A stretch of 64,000 nucleotides of DNA, taken from NCBI GenBank assembly GCA_020002185.1, contig CM034531.1, forward strand, positions 82,293,360 through 82,357,359. The letters are read 5' to 3'. This document shows positions 1 to 12,369 of this stretch, piece by piece. Under the pieces are notes generated by a model. The model was given only the letters and a program-made list of their open reading frames with translations. It made no database searches and had not been told where the DNA came from. The position numbers were made by a program, and so were the translations under genes. Position 1 is the first letter of the stretch; every line of letters starts with the position of its first letter. The stretch comes from Paraescarpia echinospica (Eukaryota > Annelida > Polychaeta > Sabellida > Siboglinidae).

Positions 1-460
1 AAATTATGATTATGATTATCAGGAGGACGATGAAGACAATGAAGGGGTCATCTCAAAACACGAAGTTAAGGGTAATCTCAATCAACTTACCGATAACGGG
101 AACCTAAATGTTTTAAGATATGACTACTATTAAGGGATTTCATCAAACACAATTGATCATATCAACACATGGCGAGGTCATCAAAACCAAGTGGTCTTAT
201 CGAAAACAGGTTAATTAAACTAAGAGGCCATTCCTTAAAAAGAATGGATGTTCTCAAAACGGTCAGAATCGTTACATAATATGTAAGAACTCATTAACAA
301 ATTAACGAGCTGATTGTCTCAAACAATTGAGGGACTATCAAAACAAATTAAAGGGTCTTCTGAACAAAGTTAAGGAATCATTGTAAAAACTGTAACTAGT
401 TATTTACAATGAACCAGCTGATCGTGTCAATAAATAAACGGCTCATTTGAAAATAGACGA
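1..460. repeat. Left arm of large fold-back repeat (cut by window edge)
   Basis: The stretch is built from short degenerate units resembling 'aaggggtcatctcaaaa'. Its reverse complement matches 1880-2395: the segment around 48-108 ('gataacgggaac', then 'aagggtaatctcaatc') reappears inverted at 2187-2260, and the 340-410 segment reappears inverted near 1955-2090. The GAT-rich start also matches, inverted, the ATC-rich block after 2400. The arms differ in length, as expected if sub-repeat number varies. No gene is visible here. Confidence 0.6.
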
Positions 461-484
461 TCTGATCGCCTGTGATCGCCTAAA

Positions 485-1305
485 GGTCCATTTACACGAA
501 CAACTAGTTGGCGGACTAATTGGCCAACTAGTCCGGCAACTAGTTGCTCGTGTGCGCATAGGTTTAGGCACGATTTGTCACGGCGTCGACGGAATCGTCC
601 AAATTGGGGCTAGCCCCAATCTGACCGACTAGTTGTTCGGAGTTGTGCCTAATTATCCAATCAGCGCGCAATACGGTGATGACGTTGATAGGTCAACGGC
701 GGGTTCATATACTCGTAAACATTTCGTCCGCCATTTTTTCTTCCACTTCGAATTAGAAGTTGATCGGAATAACGAACATAATAAAAGTTTGCGAAATATA
801 CACACTAGGATCTACACTTGCATGACAAAACAACGACGAATACTAGAAGACTGCGACGTCCTTAGCACAACAAGTTAATGTGTATTCTAGATTTTACGTA
901 AATTTGTTGCGATATTTACTGCTGTCCCGATCCGAGTCCCAGGTCCATGCGGGTCGATCACTCGATGCACTATCTGTTGAAGTTAATTAACGCCTAGCTT
1001 GGCGACCCTAGCATAGGCTAGACTACCAGGTACTGCAGGCAATGGTTTTAAGCGAAATAAATAACATCTGAGAAGTGTAATCGTTGTTTCAGCAAAAAAA
1101 AATCCGTTTGCTGTCAACTACTTTTCTGTTTCTTTTACCCGAGAGCTCCAAATCGTAAGCAGTCGCAGTCGAGGTCAAGGTCGCAGTTGTTCGCTGTGTC
1201 GAGACATGTCACATGTGTAAATGCACACGTAAAAGTTGTCGGACTAGTTGGACAACACCGAGTTGGCCAACTAGTCCGCCAACTAGTTGTTCGTGTAAAT
1301 GGGCC
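485..1305. mobile_element. MITE-like core with inverted ends rich in CAACTAGTTG motifs
   Basis: Positions 485-535 and 1255-1305 are imperfect inverted repeats ('catttacacgaacaactag' on the left; its reverse complement ends on the right at 'gggcc'), each with several CAACTAGTTG palindromes. The roughly 820-bp unit encodes nothing recognisable and would be a non-autonomous DNA element. The flanks are TAAA on the left and TTAA on the right, so a target duplication cannot be defined. Part of it (about 1135-1300) recurs inverted at 37395-37570. Confidence 0.55.
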
Positions 1306-1309
1306 TTAA

Positions 1310-2395
1310 GACACAGTGTCCACAGCTTGCAGAAGGCGACGTTGGCCAGCTGCATTCGGCGAGCGACGCCATCGGCTTCACCGAGGAGCGACCCAAGTTG
1401 CTTTGCGTTCGTAATAAATAACAACTTCTTTCGGCCCAGTTTTTATGAGGGTGATTTTTGAGGACCCTCTTATACATTTCAGATGACCCTTAATGTGTTG
1501 ATGACCCCTTAAAGTTGTCTTTTGATATGACTCCTTACATTTATATTTTGTGATAACCCTTTAATTTGAAAACCCTTAATTTTTTTAGATAATCAGTTAG
1601 TTACTTTATTAAATGATCCACACACTTTTCAACATTATTCCTTAATATATTGATAAAATCCGTTTAATTCATTTGAGATGATCCCTTAGATATTTGATAT
1701 AATAATTAGTTTTGGTGACCCCTTTAGTTTGTGGTTTGCTATGAATCCTTACATGTTCAGATTTCCCTTAAATATATGAAGTGACCGCTTCATTTCATGA
1801 CATGACACCTTTTTATTTGACACGATCACCTAGATATTTTTATGATCCCTTCTTTTTTAATGATCTTTTTACCAAGTTGAGAAGAGAGTATTATTTTACT
1901 AAACGATCACTTAATTTATTGACGATAAGCTGCTTAATTTATAATGACTAGTTACAATCTTTAGTATGATTCTTTAATTTTTGATACAATCCTTTAATTT
2001 TTGATACAATCCTTCAATTAGTTGAGACAGTCAGCTTGTTAGAAACTTCTTACATATTCTGTAACAATTAGCTTTTTGAGAAGACCCGTTCTTTTTATGA
2101 GATGGCCCCTTAATTTAAATTTAAATTACTCTTTAAATTGAATTTGATGTAATCCCTTAATTTTAGTCATATTTTAAAACATGTGTGTTCCCGTTATCAT
2201 CATCAAAGAACCTCTTTGTTGATTGAGATTACCCTTAACGTCATGGTTTGAGATTACCCCTTAATTGTCTCAGCTGATCCTCATTTTATTATTTTGAGAT
2301 TACCCTTTAGTTTCTAAAATACTATAGTACCACTCATTAACATAGCATTTTGAGATTGCCCCTAAGTTGTTTGAGATGACCCCTTATTTGGCTAG
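1310..2395. repeat. Right arm of fold-back repeat, degenerate 'tttgagatgaccccttaa' units
   Basis: This is a long array of degenerate 20-25 bp units with the theme 'gagatgaccccttaattt'. The distal part (about 1880-2395) pairs with 1-460 in inverted orientation; the proximal part (1310-1880) has the same kind of unit but no visible partner on the left. No coding sequence was recognised. Confidence 0.55.
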
Positions 2396-2450
2396 CACGG
2401 ATAGCCGTTATAAGGGTAACTTGAGGGTGACAATGAGGATGATGATAAGG

Positions 2451-2840
2451 TTATGGATGTCATTGTCGTCGTCCTCATCATCGTAATAATTATAACCGTC
2501 ATCATCATCATCATAAAGATAGTGTCTTCATTGCACTCATCTTCCTCCTCTTTATCATCATAATCATTTATAATCCTCATTACCACTGTCTTCATCATCA
2601 TTCCTAACATCATCACCATCGTCAACACCGTCATCATCATCATAATCGATAGAATCATCATCATCATCAACAGCAGTAGCAGAATACTGATCATTATTTT
2701 TGTCATCATCGCTAAGATGACCACTGAATTGTCTTCATCTTCGTCGTCATCATAATCATTTGTCATCCTCATTATCACGGTCTTCATCATCACTACTAAC
2801 ACCATCATCATAATATCATCATCCTCATCGTAATCATCTT
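2451..2840. repeat. Imperfect (ATC)n/(GAT)n trinucleotide tract
   Basis: Dense ATC/ATA/GTC triplets fill the block. It gives artificial Met/Ile/Asp-rich reading frames on the minus strand that should not be read as genes. Confidence 0.85.
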
Positions 2841-2849
2841 CAACGTTTT

Positions 2850-2919
2850 TATTACACTACTGGTCGTTATTACACTACTGGTCGTTATTACATTACTGGT
2901 CGATTATTACATTACTGGT
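2850..2919. repeat. Four copies of an ~18-bp tandem repeat
   Basis: The unit is close to 'gttattacactactggtc', repeated about four times with single-base changes. A loosely similar run occurs at 57249-57340. Confidence 0.7.
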
Positions 2920-3000
2920 TTTAACAATCATGTGACTAAATGTATTAGTCTCTCTATATGTAATTGTGATAAGCGATATATAATTAAGTTTTGCATGCAG

Positions 3001-3119
3001 GAGCATGTAATGGCGGACTGGCGGTGTTGACTGGATCCAGTGGAGTGTTTTCTACTAAGGGAACATATTATGAAAATAACGAGAGGTGTCAATGGGTGAT
3101 TGAAGTCGACAAAGGAAAG
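3001..3119 (+). CDS. CUB domain 1, N-terminal half exon (subtype A)
   Basis: The exon follows the acceptor 'tgcatgcag' and ends before donor GTGAGA; it is 119 bp, entering in phase 1 and leaving in phase 0. It encodes about 40 residues beginning GACNGG, with the first CUB cysteine in 'GAC' and the second in 'ERCQWVIEVD', the usual Cys-x-Trp beta-strand of the fold. It is about 92% identical by eye to the exon at 20846-20964. Its partner half is at 10314. As the first readable exon it needs an upstream exon ending in phase 1, which was not found in 1-3000. Confidence 0.88.
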
Positions 3120-4640
3120 GTGAGAATTTGTCAGCAGTGTTGTGAAGTCCGTTTTCACTTCGACGTGAAAGATACGTAAATGGTCGGTGTATATGCTGTC
3201 CTCATTTTTCGTTCGCAAATTTCAAAACGCAGAAAAAGGAAAAACAAACAATGTTTTTCATTTTTAAAGTTCAAGTCAGAAAAACGGATACATATTAGAA
3301 ATCCAAATTACGATACAACAAACCGTTTTTCTTTTTCACTGCAGCAGAACAAAAACAAAAAAGCAATTAGTTTTTCGTTTTTTGAATTTCCTTTTTGCAT
3401 ATAGGAAGCTTCGGCTGCGTTACCTATTCGGCTAAGAATGGAAATTTGGTCGCTTTAGCGGCATAATGCGGTCGCACTGGCGGCATTTTAGAAAACAATT
3501 GTATCGTCGCCGAAGTGGTGTCGTTATCAACGCAATAAAAACGGGGTAATTTTGGTCGTTTCGACGCCTTTGTTTTATGAAAGGTTACGACTACAAAGCA
3601 TTAATTATACATACATTTCCGTGGCACACTACCTTATTAATTATATGTTTAGCAGACATACATGATATAAAACTAGTATTTGAAATTGTATTATTATTTC
3701 AAATTGTTTTAAAACGTAAATAATGGTGAAGTGTATTTGAATGGAAATATTAGTGTTTTAAATGACGAACTCATGGTTAACGTTGCATTCTGATATCTAT
3801 CATAGTTTAAATAAACATTTCCTGTGAATTAACATGCCCCGTACATTATTATATAACTTTCTTCAACTCCTTGAAACCCTTTTCACGTAATATGCAATTT
3901 TAAGAAAAAAACGGCGCCAAAGATGAACAATTTTACTTTGTTTATCCGTGTGCCATATTCCGTTGGACGTACTTTGCGACCGGTAAGTTTGGCAAAAACA
4001 TAATTTATCGAATAACACATCACATTCCAAACTGACACATATGGTAGCAGGTATGATCAAATCAATAAATAGTGTTCATGTTATACATTCACTTTCTTAA
4101 TTATTGTACATTAAGTCAATGCAAATTTTAATTAACAATTTTGACAGGCATTGAAGTGACACGCAATGTATAATCAGTTGCTCATTTAGCGTTTTCTGTT
4201 GATGTCTTCCTCTTTTTTAATGAACGAAGAAGTTTATTGACCCCATGTATATAAAAAGTACAATTTGTTTTTCATCCATCATTGTATAAATACAATAAAA
4301 CATATACAAACACAAATATACCCATACACGCATGATACATCATTCGTATGTAATTCGGTAATTTTCGGAACAAAAATAATTAATATATTCGAAACATAAT
4401 ATATACTAGACGGGATCGGTGACACATTAAAACAAAATGTTGCTATCATAGGAGCCATGCCATTTACGTTAATAATAAAAAATGTATTTTTAAACAACAA
4501 TAAAGTCCATCTCCTCAAGTGTGTGTGTGCGTGTGTGCGTTCGTGCATGCGAGTGTATTCGGTTTTTTGTTTTTGCTTGTTTGTGCACGCATGTATACAC
4601 TCTTAAGCTAGCGTCATTGTAATTGATTACACATTCTCAA
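3120..4640. other. Intron, no recognised content
   Basis: This AT-rich intronic sequence holds only an A-rich stretch near 3215-3400 and a short GT-rich run near 4517-4552. No coding similarity or clear repeat was seen. Confidence 0.6.
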
Positions 4641-7600
4641 TACTTCATTTATTGTATGTTTCGCTGACATGTGTAACAGTTTGATAGTGTGCACCTGTAA
4701 TCGTATTTTTGTAAGAAATAATGTTTCAAATATATTGAAAACCTCGCGTACTGTGGGTGTATATCTTTTCTTTAATTAAATCGGGAGTGTTATTTACAGC
4801 CTGTGGCAAGTTGTGTTTCAAAAATTTCGTTGCAAGCTCATGCTTAGTTCTGAAAGTATATGTATTTTGTGTTTTGCGAGTGTTATGGTTATGTATGTTA
4901 TTGTTTGGGACAATTTACAATTTTTTATAAATAATCGGTAGATTTTTGTAAATATATCTGAAGTAAAATGTTAATTCTTGTAGCTTTAAGATGACTTCAA
5001 CTTTTAACAGGTTATTTTTTTTAAATGGTTCAGTATGTGAGTTATATTTGCTTAGTGTTATTTTTCGCATTGCTTTCTTTTGGATTTTCATAATTCTGTT
5101 TCCCTGATAACCCCGTGTCATAATGCAATAATTAATGTGAGATAATAGTAACGAGTTATATAACAGAACTTTTATTTGCACAGGTAGTACGTATTTCAAT
5201 CTATTCAATATGTCAGTTATTTTTTGAACATTTATTTGATACTTTTCAGTGTGCTTTTTCCAATTTAAGTTTAAGTCCAAAATCAACCATAAGAAGTTAA
5301 ATTCGTCTACGTTTTCAATATTTGTATCATCTATTTTAGGTATAACAGTCGCTGCGCGTTTATTTGGCATATGGAAAATCATATATTTTTATTTGTTTTT
5401 ATTCAACGATAATTTATTAATTTGTAGCCATTCGATAACTTTAGAGAGTTCATTTATTGAGGATTGTGTTTTTATTTTCGGGGTTGTCATTAAAAGAGTT
5501 TAAATTACTAAATAGTGTAGTGTCATCTGCATACATAATGCAATCGAACTATTGACTGTCTTGTGAGAAATCGTTAATATATATAATGCACTATAGTGGT
5601 CCGACTATTGGGCCTTGAGGAACAACTTGGTTAATGATAAAATGTCTGACTTGATATCTTCTATTTCAATATATTGTTTATTATGTAAATAACTATTAAA
5701 TTGTAGTGGTGAACCGTTTAGGCCATATTATTTTAATTTATTTAGTAGAATATTATTATCAATCGTGTCAAATGCCTTAGTGAAGTCGAGAAATATACTA
5801 ATAGGTATGTCATTTGTATCCATTTCAGTTACTATTCTATCAATTAGCTCAAGTGCAGCATATTCATTAGAATGTTTAGGTCTAATGCCATACTGATTAT
5901 CAAAACAAGTTTTAAGTCGTTAAAGTATGATAATAATTGTGTAAAAATTGTCTTCTTAAGTATTTTTGATATAGAAGAAAGAAGAGAGATAGGCCTGTAA
6001 TTTTCAAATAAAGATGGGTCGCATTTTTAATATTGGAATTTAGCAATGTTTAGTTTGTCAGGGAACATTCCGGTATGTAATACTTGGTTCATTAAAATCG
6101 CTAATGATTTGATAATAACTCGTTCAATTACGTTTAAAAAAAATAAGATATACCATCAAATCCATAGCTGTTTTTTATGGGAAGATTTTGTATAACGTTC
6201 TTTACAGTATCTCCATCTATATTTTCAAAAGTAAAAGTAGAATTTATTTGTTTACTTAGAAAAGAACTGTAGGTTTTGTGAACTGCATATTGAATATCTT
6301 CTGCTATAGAGTGACCTATATTTGTGAAATATTTATTAAATTTGTTTGCAATATATTTTTTATGTGTTAGTTTGATCCCGTTATCATTAAAAATAGTGGT
6401 AATTTATGCTGTGTAGGATTTTTTTTTAGAGAAATTCATTAATAATTTTCCAAGTGTTTCCTATATCGTTTCTGATAGACTAAAACTGTGTTCAAAATAC
6501 ATTTGTTTTGGTTCACGGATGTTTTTCTTTAATATTGTATTATACGTTTTGAGATTAATGTTAATAATTTCGTAATTTAGCGAATTTGGGTTTGTTAATT
6601 TTAATTGTTTGTATAGTTTGTCTCGATACCGAATTGATTTCAGTAATCCTTGAGTAATCCATGTTGATTTGTTATGCGTATGGTTATTAAATTTAACTTA
6701 TTTGGTTGGCATATGCTCTTTTGTTGACCGTGAAATTTCTTCGTATATTATCTCGTAATTACGTTTGTATCGGCATTCAGATTTCTATTTAGTTTATTGT
6801 AAATTGCATCTGAATTTATGTTATGTTTAACAGGATAGATAGCGTTTTCATTTGATATGTTTATGTATCTAAGAGAAGGTTCTGGATTGTGAAAATGTCA
6901 AATATCATGAAATACGTTTGATGGTCAGAGAAACGTTTGATTAGAATACCCGCAGTACTATCTAATATAAATTTATTTAGTTTACAGAAACAATTATCTA
7001 TCAAAGTGCCATTTGTTCTAGTGAAACTGGAAGGAAGAGTAATCGGAGGATAAACGCTCTCTAGTATTAAGGTATCAAACAAATACTATATGTATCATTT
7101 TCATATAATTTCAGCAAAGTTATATTAAAATCCCCTGTGATAAAAAGATTAGTGTTACGATTATTTCCTAATGCTGATATAGGCGAAGAGAATTCGTTTA
7201 TAAATGAATTGATGTTGTCATTATTTGATCTTGGAGGTCTTTGTTGTCTTATGTTTCCTATTGTTATATTCTTAGATTGGCTGCCACCATTTAATTGGAT
7301 TACTAATCATTCCCAGTTTTCATATATGTTAATATTTAATTTGACTTCTGATCTATATGTGTTGTCAACATATATTATTAGCCCTTCTTTGTCGCTACAG
7401 TGTTTGCCCTGTGCTAAGCTTGTGTAGCCATGTAACGAAAATTGGGACAAGTAATGTGTTTCTCCCTTCTATGTTTCTTGTAAACATATAACACTAAATG
7501 TAAAATTACTACTGCTTAGTTATTCTACAAAAGCCTCTAATTCAGTAAAGTTTGCATTAATCGATTTTATATTAGTGCATAAGATACTAAAACATTTAGG

Positions 7601-7665
7601 GTTTTTCAGAGCTAATTTGATAAACGTATCAAAGTCGTAACATGATTTAAAAAGACATAATTTAA
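4640..7665 (-). mobile_element. Decayed CR1/jockey-like LINE (endonuclease plus reverse transcriptase)
   Basis: Read on the minus strand, the element starts near 7665 with an APE-type endonuclease: 'SINANFTELEAF', then 'SVICLQET' near 7500, a 'GLIIYVDN' segment near 7390, 'ITGDFNI' near 7130, and a C-terminal 'GTLIDN...SDH' segment at 6861-7082. The RT follows, with a decayed form of the GVPQG-LGP motif near 5590-5640, and the C-terminal region runs through 4915-5382 to about 4740 ('NNTPDLIKEKIYTHS'). Many stops and frameshifts mean it is not functional. Its 5' end touches the 3' tail of the next LINE at about 7665. A 3' fragment of the same family lies at 43515-44280. Confidence 0.8.
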
Positions 7666-9185
7666 CAAGATTGCCACACAGAGAATTAACTCTAGATGGC
7701 AGGTGGACAAGAAAGCGCTTTGGCTTATCGAGAGTCCAACCCTTTTATCTATGTGTATCCAGCCCTTCTGAGGTATGTGTCGATTTTATTTTTAAACATA
7801 TTCACGCTACTAGCACCCACGCAATCAGCAGATAATCTGTTCCATTCATTTACAGTCCTTTGTAAAAATGAGAACTTTCTTATATGTAATATACATTGCT
7901 CCTTTACTAATGTAACTTCAAGTCCTCTAGTCCTTCTATCTTTGTTAGCTGGAGACAAATATTTCTATCAATATCTTCATAACCATTCTATATTTGAAAT
8001 ACTTCTATATGATCTCCTCTCGATCTCCTGGTCTCTATTGTTGTTAAACCACATTCGTTTAGGCGAATTTCATAACTACGATCCCTCAGTTTTTGTATCA
8101 TTTTAGTCACTCAAGTCTCTACTCTTTCTAGCATATCTATGTCATTCTTGCGACATGGCCTCCATGCTTGCATACAATATTCTAAATGGGGCCTAACTAT
8201 TATTTTGTACAACACCTTACACTACCTTATACGCGATATTTCGCTATATTTCGCCTAGTTAATCCAAGGATTTTATTTCCCTTTGAAGCTGCAATTCCGC
8301 ACTGCTCTGAAACCTTCATATCAGCTCTAATGGTTAACCCTGAGTCCTTTCCTTAGTACAGTACCCCCCATTGTATACTGTACATCTTCGTTCCCATGTC
8401 TTGTGTGAAGATCATCTTGTAAACGCTGTCTATCTCCATCACTTTTAAGCCTTCTAAATACTTTTGTATTATCTGCAAATTTCAACACCTTGCTTGTTAT
8501 ATCGTCGTCGAAATCTTTGATATTTATTAAGAATAATGTAGGTCCTAGTACTGATCCCTGTGGTACCCCACTCAATACTGATTTCCAGTTTGAAGCCTCC
8601 CCATCAACTACTACGCGTTGGTTTCTGTCAATCAGCCATTTTTCTATCCAATTTATTATATCAGTTCCTATGCTATGGGTCTTTAGTTTAGGCAGTAATC
8701 TTTGATGTAGTACTTTGTTGACAACTTTTTGAAAATCTAAGCAGATGATATCTACTGGTGATCCCTCGTCTACCCACTTAGTGATATCTTCCAAAAAACA
8801 TATTTGTTAAGCATGACCTCGCTTTTAAAAACCCATGTTGTGACGGGTTTATCAAGTTATGTATAACAAGAAAATCCACCATGTGATCTTTAATTAGCCT
8901 TTCTAATAATTTGCAAATCACTAATGTTAAACTCACTGGTCTATATTTCTCTGACTTATTTCTCAAACCTTATTTAAATAACGGCATAATGTTTGCTTCT
9001 TTCCATTCTAAAGGAACCACTCCCTCTTCTAATAGCAAATTGAAAAGTGTTGCAAGCGGTACGCTAATTTGTTCTACAATTTCCAATAGTAGTTTAGGCG
9101 GAATCCCATCCACTCCGCCCAACAGCAGCGGCAGCCATTTTGAATTCCTCCTCATTCGTATCCTAAAATAGCAAACGTCCAAATT
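7665..9185 (-). mobile_element. 5'-truncated CR1-like LINE (RT to 3' end)
   Basis: On the minus strand it begins near 9180 within the RT ('GGVDGIPPKLLLEIVEQ', then 'VPLEWKEANIMPLFK'), continues with 'ASQHGFLKARSCLTN'-like sequence near 8830, 'VPQGSVLGPTLFL' near 8560, and the catalytic box as FADN instead of FADD near 8480. The C-terminus 'KFSFLQRTVNEWNRLSADC' lies at 7749-7958. The tail reads 'AATCTTGTTAAAT' on the sense strand. Several frames are broken. Copies of the family lie at 17640, 45745, 47700, 49790 and 61560. Confidence 0.85.
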
Positions 9186-9189
9186 GTCG

Positions 9190-10313
9190 CGTCTGGGTTC
9201 GACTACATCTAGGATTACTGCGGTTTGAACTTTGGTAAATCTCGTTCAACGTACATTGCCAGTTTTGTTTCGGAAGAGACATGACAAAACGTATTCATTC
9301 TAACATCGGAAATGAGACGTGTAAACATAACAATGGAACACCTGTGACGAACGTTTCAATAGCTGCTGACAGAATCCTTGTTCAGATCAAGGAGCAATCA
9401 GACGAGCGCCTTGGCTAGGTGGTACCAGCGTTCAAAATATTAAGACACACACTTCTGATTGCATCGAGATTGCAGTTATTGCTATATATTAATTATTGCT
9501 GGTAACGGGCTATATATATGATGCTGATATGTGTTCTAAATGCTCAGAAACACGTTGTGTTGTGCTGTGAAATCCATGTTGTCGTGGGTAGGAGGAGTTA
9601 TTGGGCAATGACTGCCCGAGGCCTCCACACTCATACACCTGACGCAGAGTTAATATTGACGTGTATACATGCCTCTATGGGAGAAGATCGCCTCAATGAC
9701 TTGGTGCTTCTAAACATAAAGCTGGCAATTTTGAAACACAAACTTCCAATAAAATATTGATCAGTTTGCAGCAATCAAAGCGAGACAAGCGGTTTTATTG
9801 TTTTGTGTTGTGCCTTTAGGTGCGCGTACGTGCTTGTATTCATAAACATTTTATTACTTTGGTTTTCAAAATTACTTTTAACAAATCACATTCCATCATA
9901 TAAAGTTTAATATATACATGCAAGTCATTTTTCGGAGTGCACAGTAAATCAACCGGTTCAGTTGGTTCAGAGAGTAAACATGTGTGCAGGGGGGGGCGCC
10001 AAATTTAGTTTTCCACCCGGGCGCCGACAACACTCACTACGCCACTGCTGCACCCCTCAGTCTAGGAATTATCACAACTGGTTTTTGTGAAAATAACTAC
10101 TGTCAGATGTAGAACTCACCAAATTCTGACTATTATTTAGTGATATAGACTTTCCGGCGCCATGCTAGAAATAAAACATACTAACAGTATCTATGTTACA
10201 ATTTGTTCACAATGTTTTTCTTTGTCGACTGTAATTTAACATATTATCATATCAATTACTTAGGTTTTTCAATCTGTGCTTCCTTGTTATTGTGTGTCTT
10301 GTTTTATTTACAG
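9190..10313. other. Intron; one hAT-like terminal fragment near 9985-10047
   Basis: Most of this stretch shows nothing. Near 9985-10047 the reverse complement starts 'CAGTGGCGTAGTGAG' and continues with GGCGCCCGGG and a GGCGCCCCCC run, a sequence style common at hAT-type transposon ends. Only one end is visible, so this is a weak call. Confidence 0.4.
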
Positions 10314-10551
10314 CGTGTTCAGGTACACTTCTCCAGATTCGATGTCGAAAATTGCAATGATAGGTGTGAATGCGACAAAGTACATATGTATGATGGAAAT
10401 AGTGCCACAGCACCATTGGTACACTCAGTCTGTGATAGGAAATTCTCAGTTGACGATATCACATCCAGCGGAAACACGATTTTCATTTACTTTGAATCTA
10501 ATGCTCAACACAGAAGACAGGGATTTGAGATCCAGTATTCATCTGTTGAAG
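10314..10551 (+). CDS. CUB domain 1, C-terminal half exon
   Basis: The acceptor is 'tttacag' and the donor is GTAAGA; 238 bp, phase 0 in and phase 1 out. It begins RVQVHFSRFDVENC and carries 'CECDKVHMYDG' (the CUB Asp and the YDG turn), 'VHSVC' (last cysteine), 'SSGNTIFIYFES' and ends 'FEIQYSSVEG'. Together with 3001-3119 it makes one CUB domain of about 119 residues. It holds two cysteines more than the standard four-cysteine CUB pattern (C-x3-C-x-C-D). The intron splitting the domain is 7.2 kb. Confidence 0.93.
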
Positions 10552-10561
10552 GTAAGACACG

Positions 10562-10594
10562 TTGATAGATAGATAGATAAATAGATAGATAGAT
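10562..10594. repeat. (GATA)n microsatellite
   Basis: About eight GATA units with one substitution lie directly after the donor of CUB1. Confidence 0.85.
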
Positions 10595-10719
10595 CGCGTG
10601 TAGCCTGTGGATTAATTTGATGCATTAGTACAATTTAACAATAATGTTATTGCATAATAAAGTTCAAAAGTGTAGTGTAGCGCAAACATATAACAAGCAC
10701 CAGCTATGGCACAATCCTT

Positions 10720-11200
10720 ACCTTACCTCTCACTGGAGCATAAGGCATCAACACATTTCCTCCAGGCAGATCGGTCTTGGGCGAGTCAGCTCAGTTCAAG
10801 CCAGTTCTTCCCTGCCAGCTTCATCTCTTCATCTATCGTTCTTCTCCAAGAGCCCAGTGGTCTGCCTCTTTCCCGTTTTCTAGGTGGTGTCCATTTTAGA
10901 GCGGCGTGTTGTAGGCTGTTTCTGTCCATGCGAAGAACATGGCCAAGCCATCTCCACCTCCTTCGTTTCACTTCATCAACGATGTTGTTGATGTTTGTGC
11001 GTTCTGAGATCCTCTTGTTTGTCACATGCTCCCAACGTATTCTCATGATTCGTCTGAGACACCTTCTTTCAAAACATCTCAGTCGGCTCTCAATCTTCTT
11101 ATTGGTTCTCCATGTTTCTGATGCGTATAGTAGTACTGACCGGACGTTTGATCTGTATATTTTCAGCTTTGTCTTGATGTGCAAGGTAGTGTATCTCATA
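10720..11200 (-). mobile_element. LINE reverse-transcriptase C-terminal fragment
   Basis: A 137-residue minus-strand frame reads 'VLLYASETWRTNKKIE', 'LRRIMRIRWEHVTNKRI' and 'RRRWRWLGHVLRMDRN', the thumb and C-terminal region typical of endonuclease/RT LINEs of invertebrates, where an arginine-rich 'R-W-x-GH' segment follows 'YG-ETW'. The endonuclease and palm are missing, so this is a 5'-truncated copy. It is unusually intact over its length and may be young. Confidence 0.8.
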
Positions 11201-11439
11201 ATGCATGATACCTGCTACATGGCATAATACATGATAATAAATAGTTTAGGAGAAACCGGATATCGCAATAAACATTCCTTAAAAGGGTCGCAACATTGAT
11301 CTGATTTAAAACAAGTTTGGTGAGATGCAAATTGGTTCTTTTAAACATATCCAAAACGTGAATTTACCTTGTAGAGGCTTTCGTCGATGTGACACACCAA
11401 CTTCATCAGTAGATGTGACGTATGGCGTCATTGTACATG

Positions 11440-11685
11440 GGAGATAGTTTGTACATCCCCTAGTTTCGATTGATTGGTGCTCTGGCCTTTGTGACCCATG
11501 TGGCTTCTTTTATATGCCGCGTTCTTCTGTTCGCTTATTTGTCTACTATTTTCGCTCCCTCCCAGTCTAAGATACGATTTTGTGTTGTTGTTTTATCTTC
11601 CCGTCTACCCGATATATTCAGCAGAACAGTTCTTACATGGTATTTGGTACACCAGTTTACCTTGTTCTTCTGGCGGCAAATAAAT
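11440..11685 (-). mobile_element. Penelope-like element fragment, GIY-YIG region (minus strand)
   Basis: The minus-strand frame from 11683 gives '[17 protein letters not shown]', which has the Cys-x2-Cys spacing and Y-I-G of the Penelope-type GIY-YIG endonuclease. It is followed by '[10 protein letters not shown]' and 'HIKEATWVTKARAPINR', matching the conserved C-terminal block. A deletion removes the middle, and a stop follows the last motif. No RT part is visible. Confidence 0.7.
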
Positions 11686-11761
11686 GAAGCCATATGGATC
11701 AGAGAGGGCAGGACACCAATCAATCGAGACGAGGAAGATGTTAAATGCATTAAAATTAACG

Positions 11762-11765
<4 letters not shown>
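11671..11765 (+). mobile_element. Penelope-like C-terminal fragment (plus strand), head to head with the previous one
   Basis: The plus strand reads '[19 protein letters not shown]', the same C-terminal Penelope block seen on the minus strand next door. It ends in the (TA)n tract at 11766. The two pieces meet near 11671-11685 in opposite orientation. Confidence 0.6.
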
Positions 11766-11914
<149 letters not shown>

Positions 11915-12058
11915 TGCTATAAATTAACATTACATGCATAACCCAACCCTAACACATTGGCCTCCCACTAACAGGAGCAGAGAGATTGATGTATTAACTG
12001 AGTCTCGTGAAGAGGTTTGATCCAAATATGACAATGATTGCTATTAATTTTCCTACAG

Positions 12059-12168
12059 GAGCGTGTAGCGGTGGGACGACTCTATTGACTGGTGCAAGAG
12101 GAGAGTTCGGATCAAACTATGACAAGGATGAGAGCTGCCGATGGAGAATTGAAGTTGACGATGACCAG
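12059..12168 (+). CDS. CUB domain 2, N-terminal half exon (subtype B)
   Basis: The acceptor is 'ttcctacag' and the donor GTGGGG; 110 bp, phase 1 in and phase 0 out. It encodes GACSGG, 'ARGEFGSNYDKDESCRW' and 'RIEVDDDQ', three residues shorter than the subtype A exons. About 90% of bases match the exon at 46039-46148, and similarity extends at least 80 bp upstream into the intron, indicating duplication of a genomic segment rather than of the coding sequence alone. Confidence 0.92.
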
Positions 12169-12369
12169 GTGGGGAAATTTACTTCCGACTATGTATCGCT
12201 TATATTAATGTGCACAACAGTAATTTCTGAGATAACTTGTGAATAGAAATCAACCATTGCTACCAACTGATCACTCGGTAGTAACCGGCCGGAGTTTGCT
12301 AAATGAATCGTGATTGCTATGGACAGCATTTTGACAATCCGATTTGTATTAATACTAGAGCAGATTAAG

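Noticed and set aside
447..878. Two adjacent plus frames of 61 and 81 residues
   Set aside because: They fall in the MITE-like core with inverted ends; no conserved motif.
10203..10313. Signal peptide at the start of the frame leading into CUB1b
   Set aside because: The hydrophobic stretch is the intronic polypyrimidine region before a clear acceptor; the domain's first half lies at 3001-3119.
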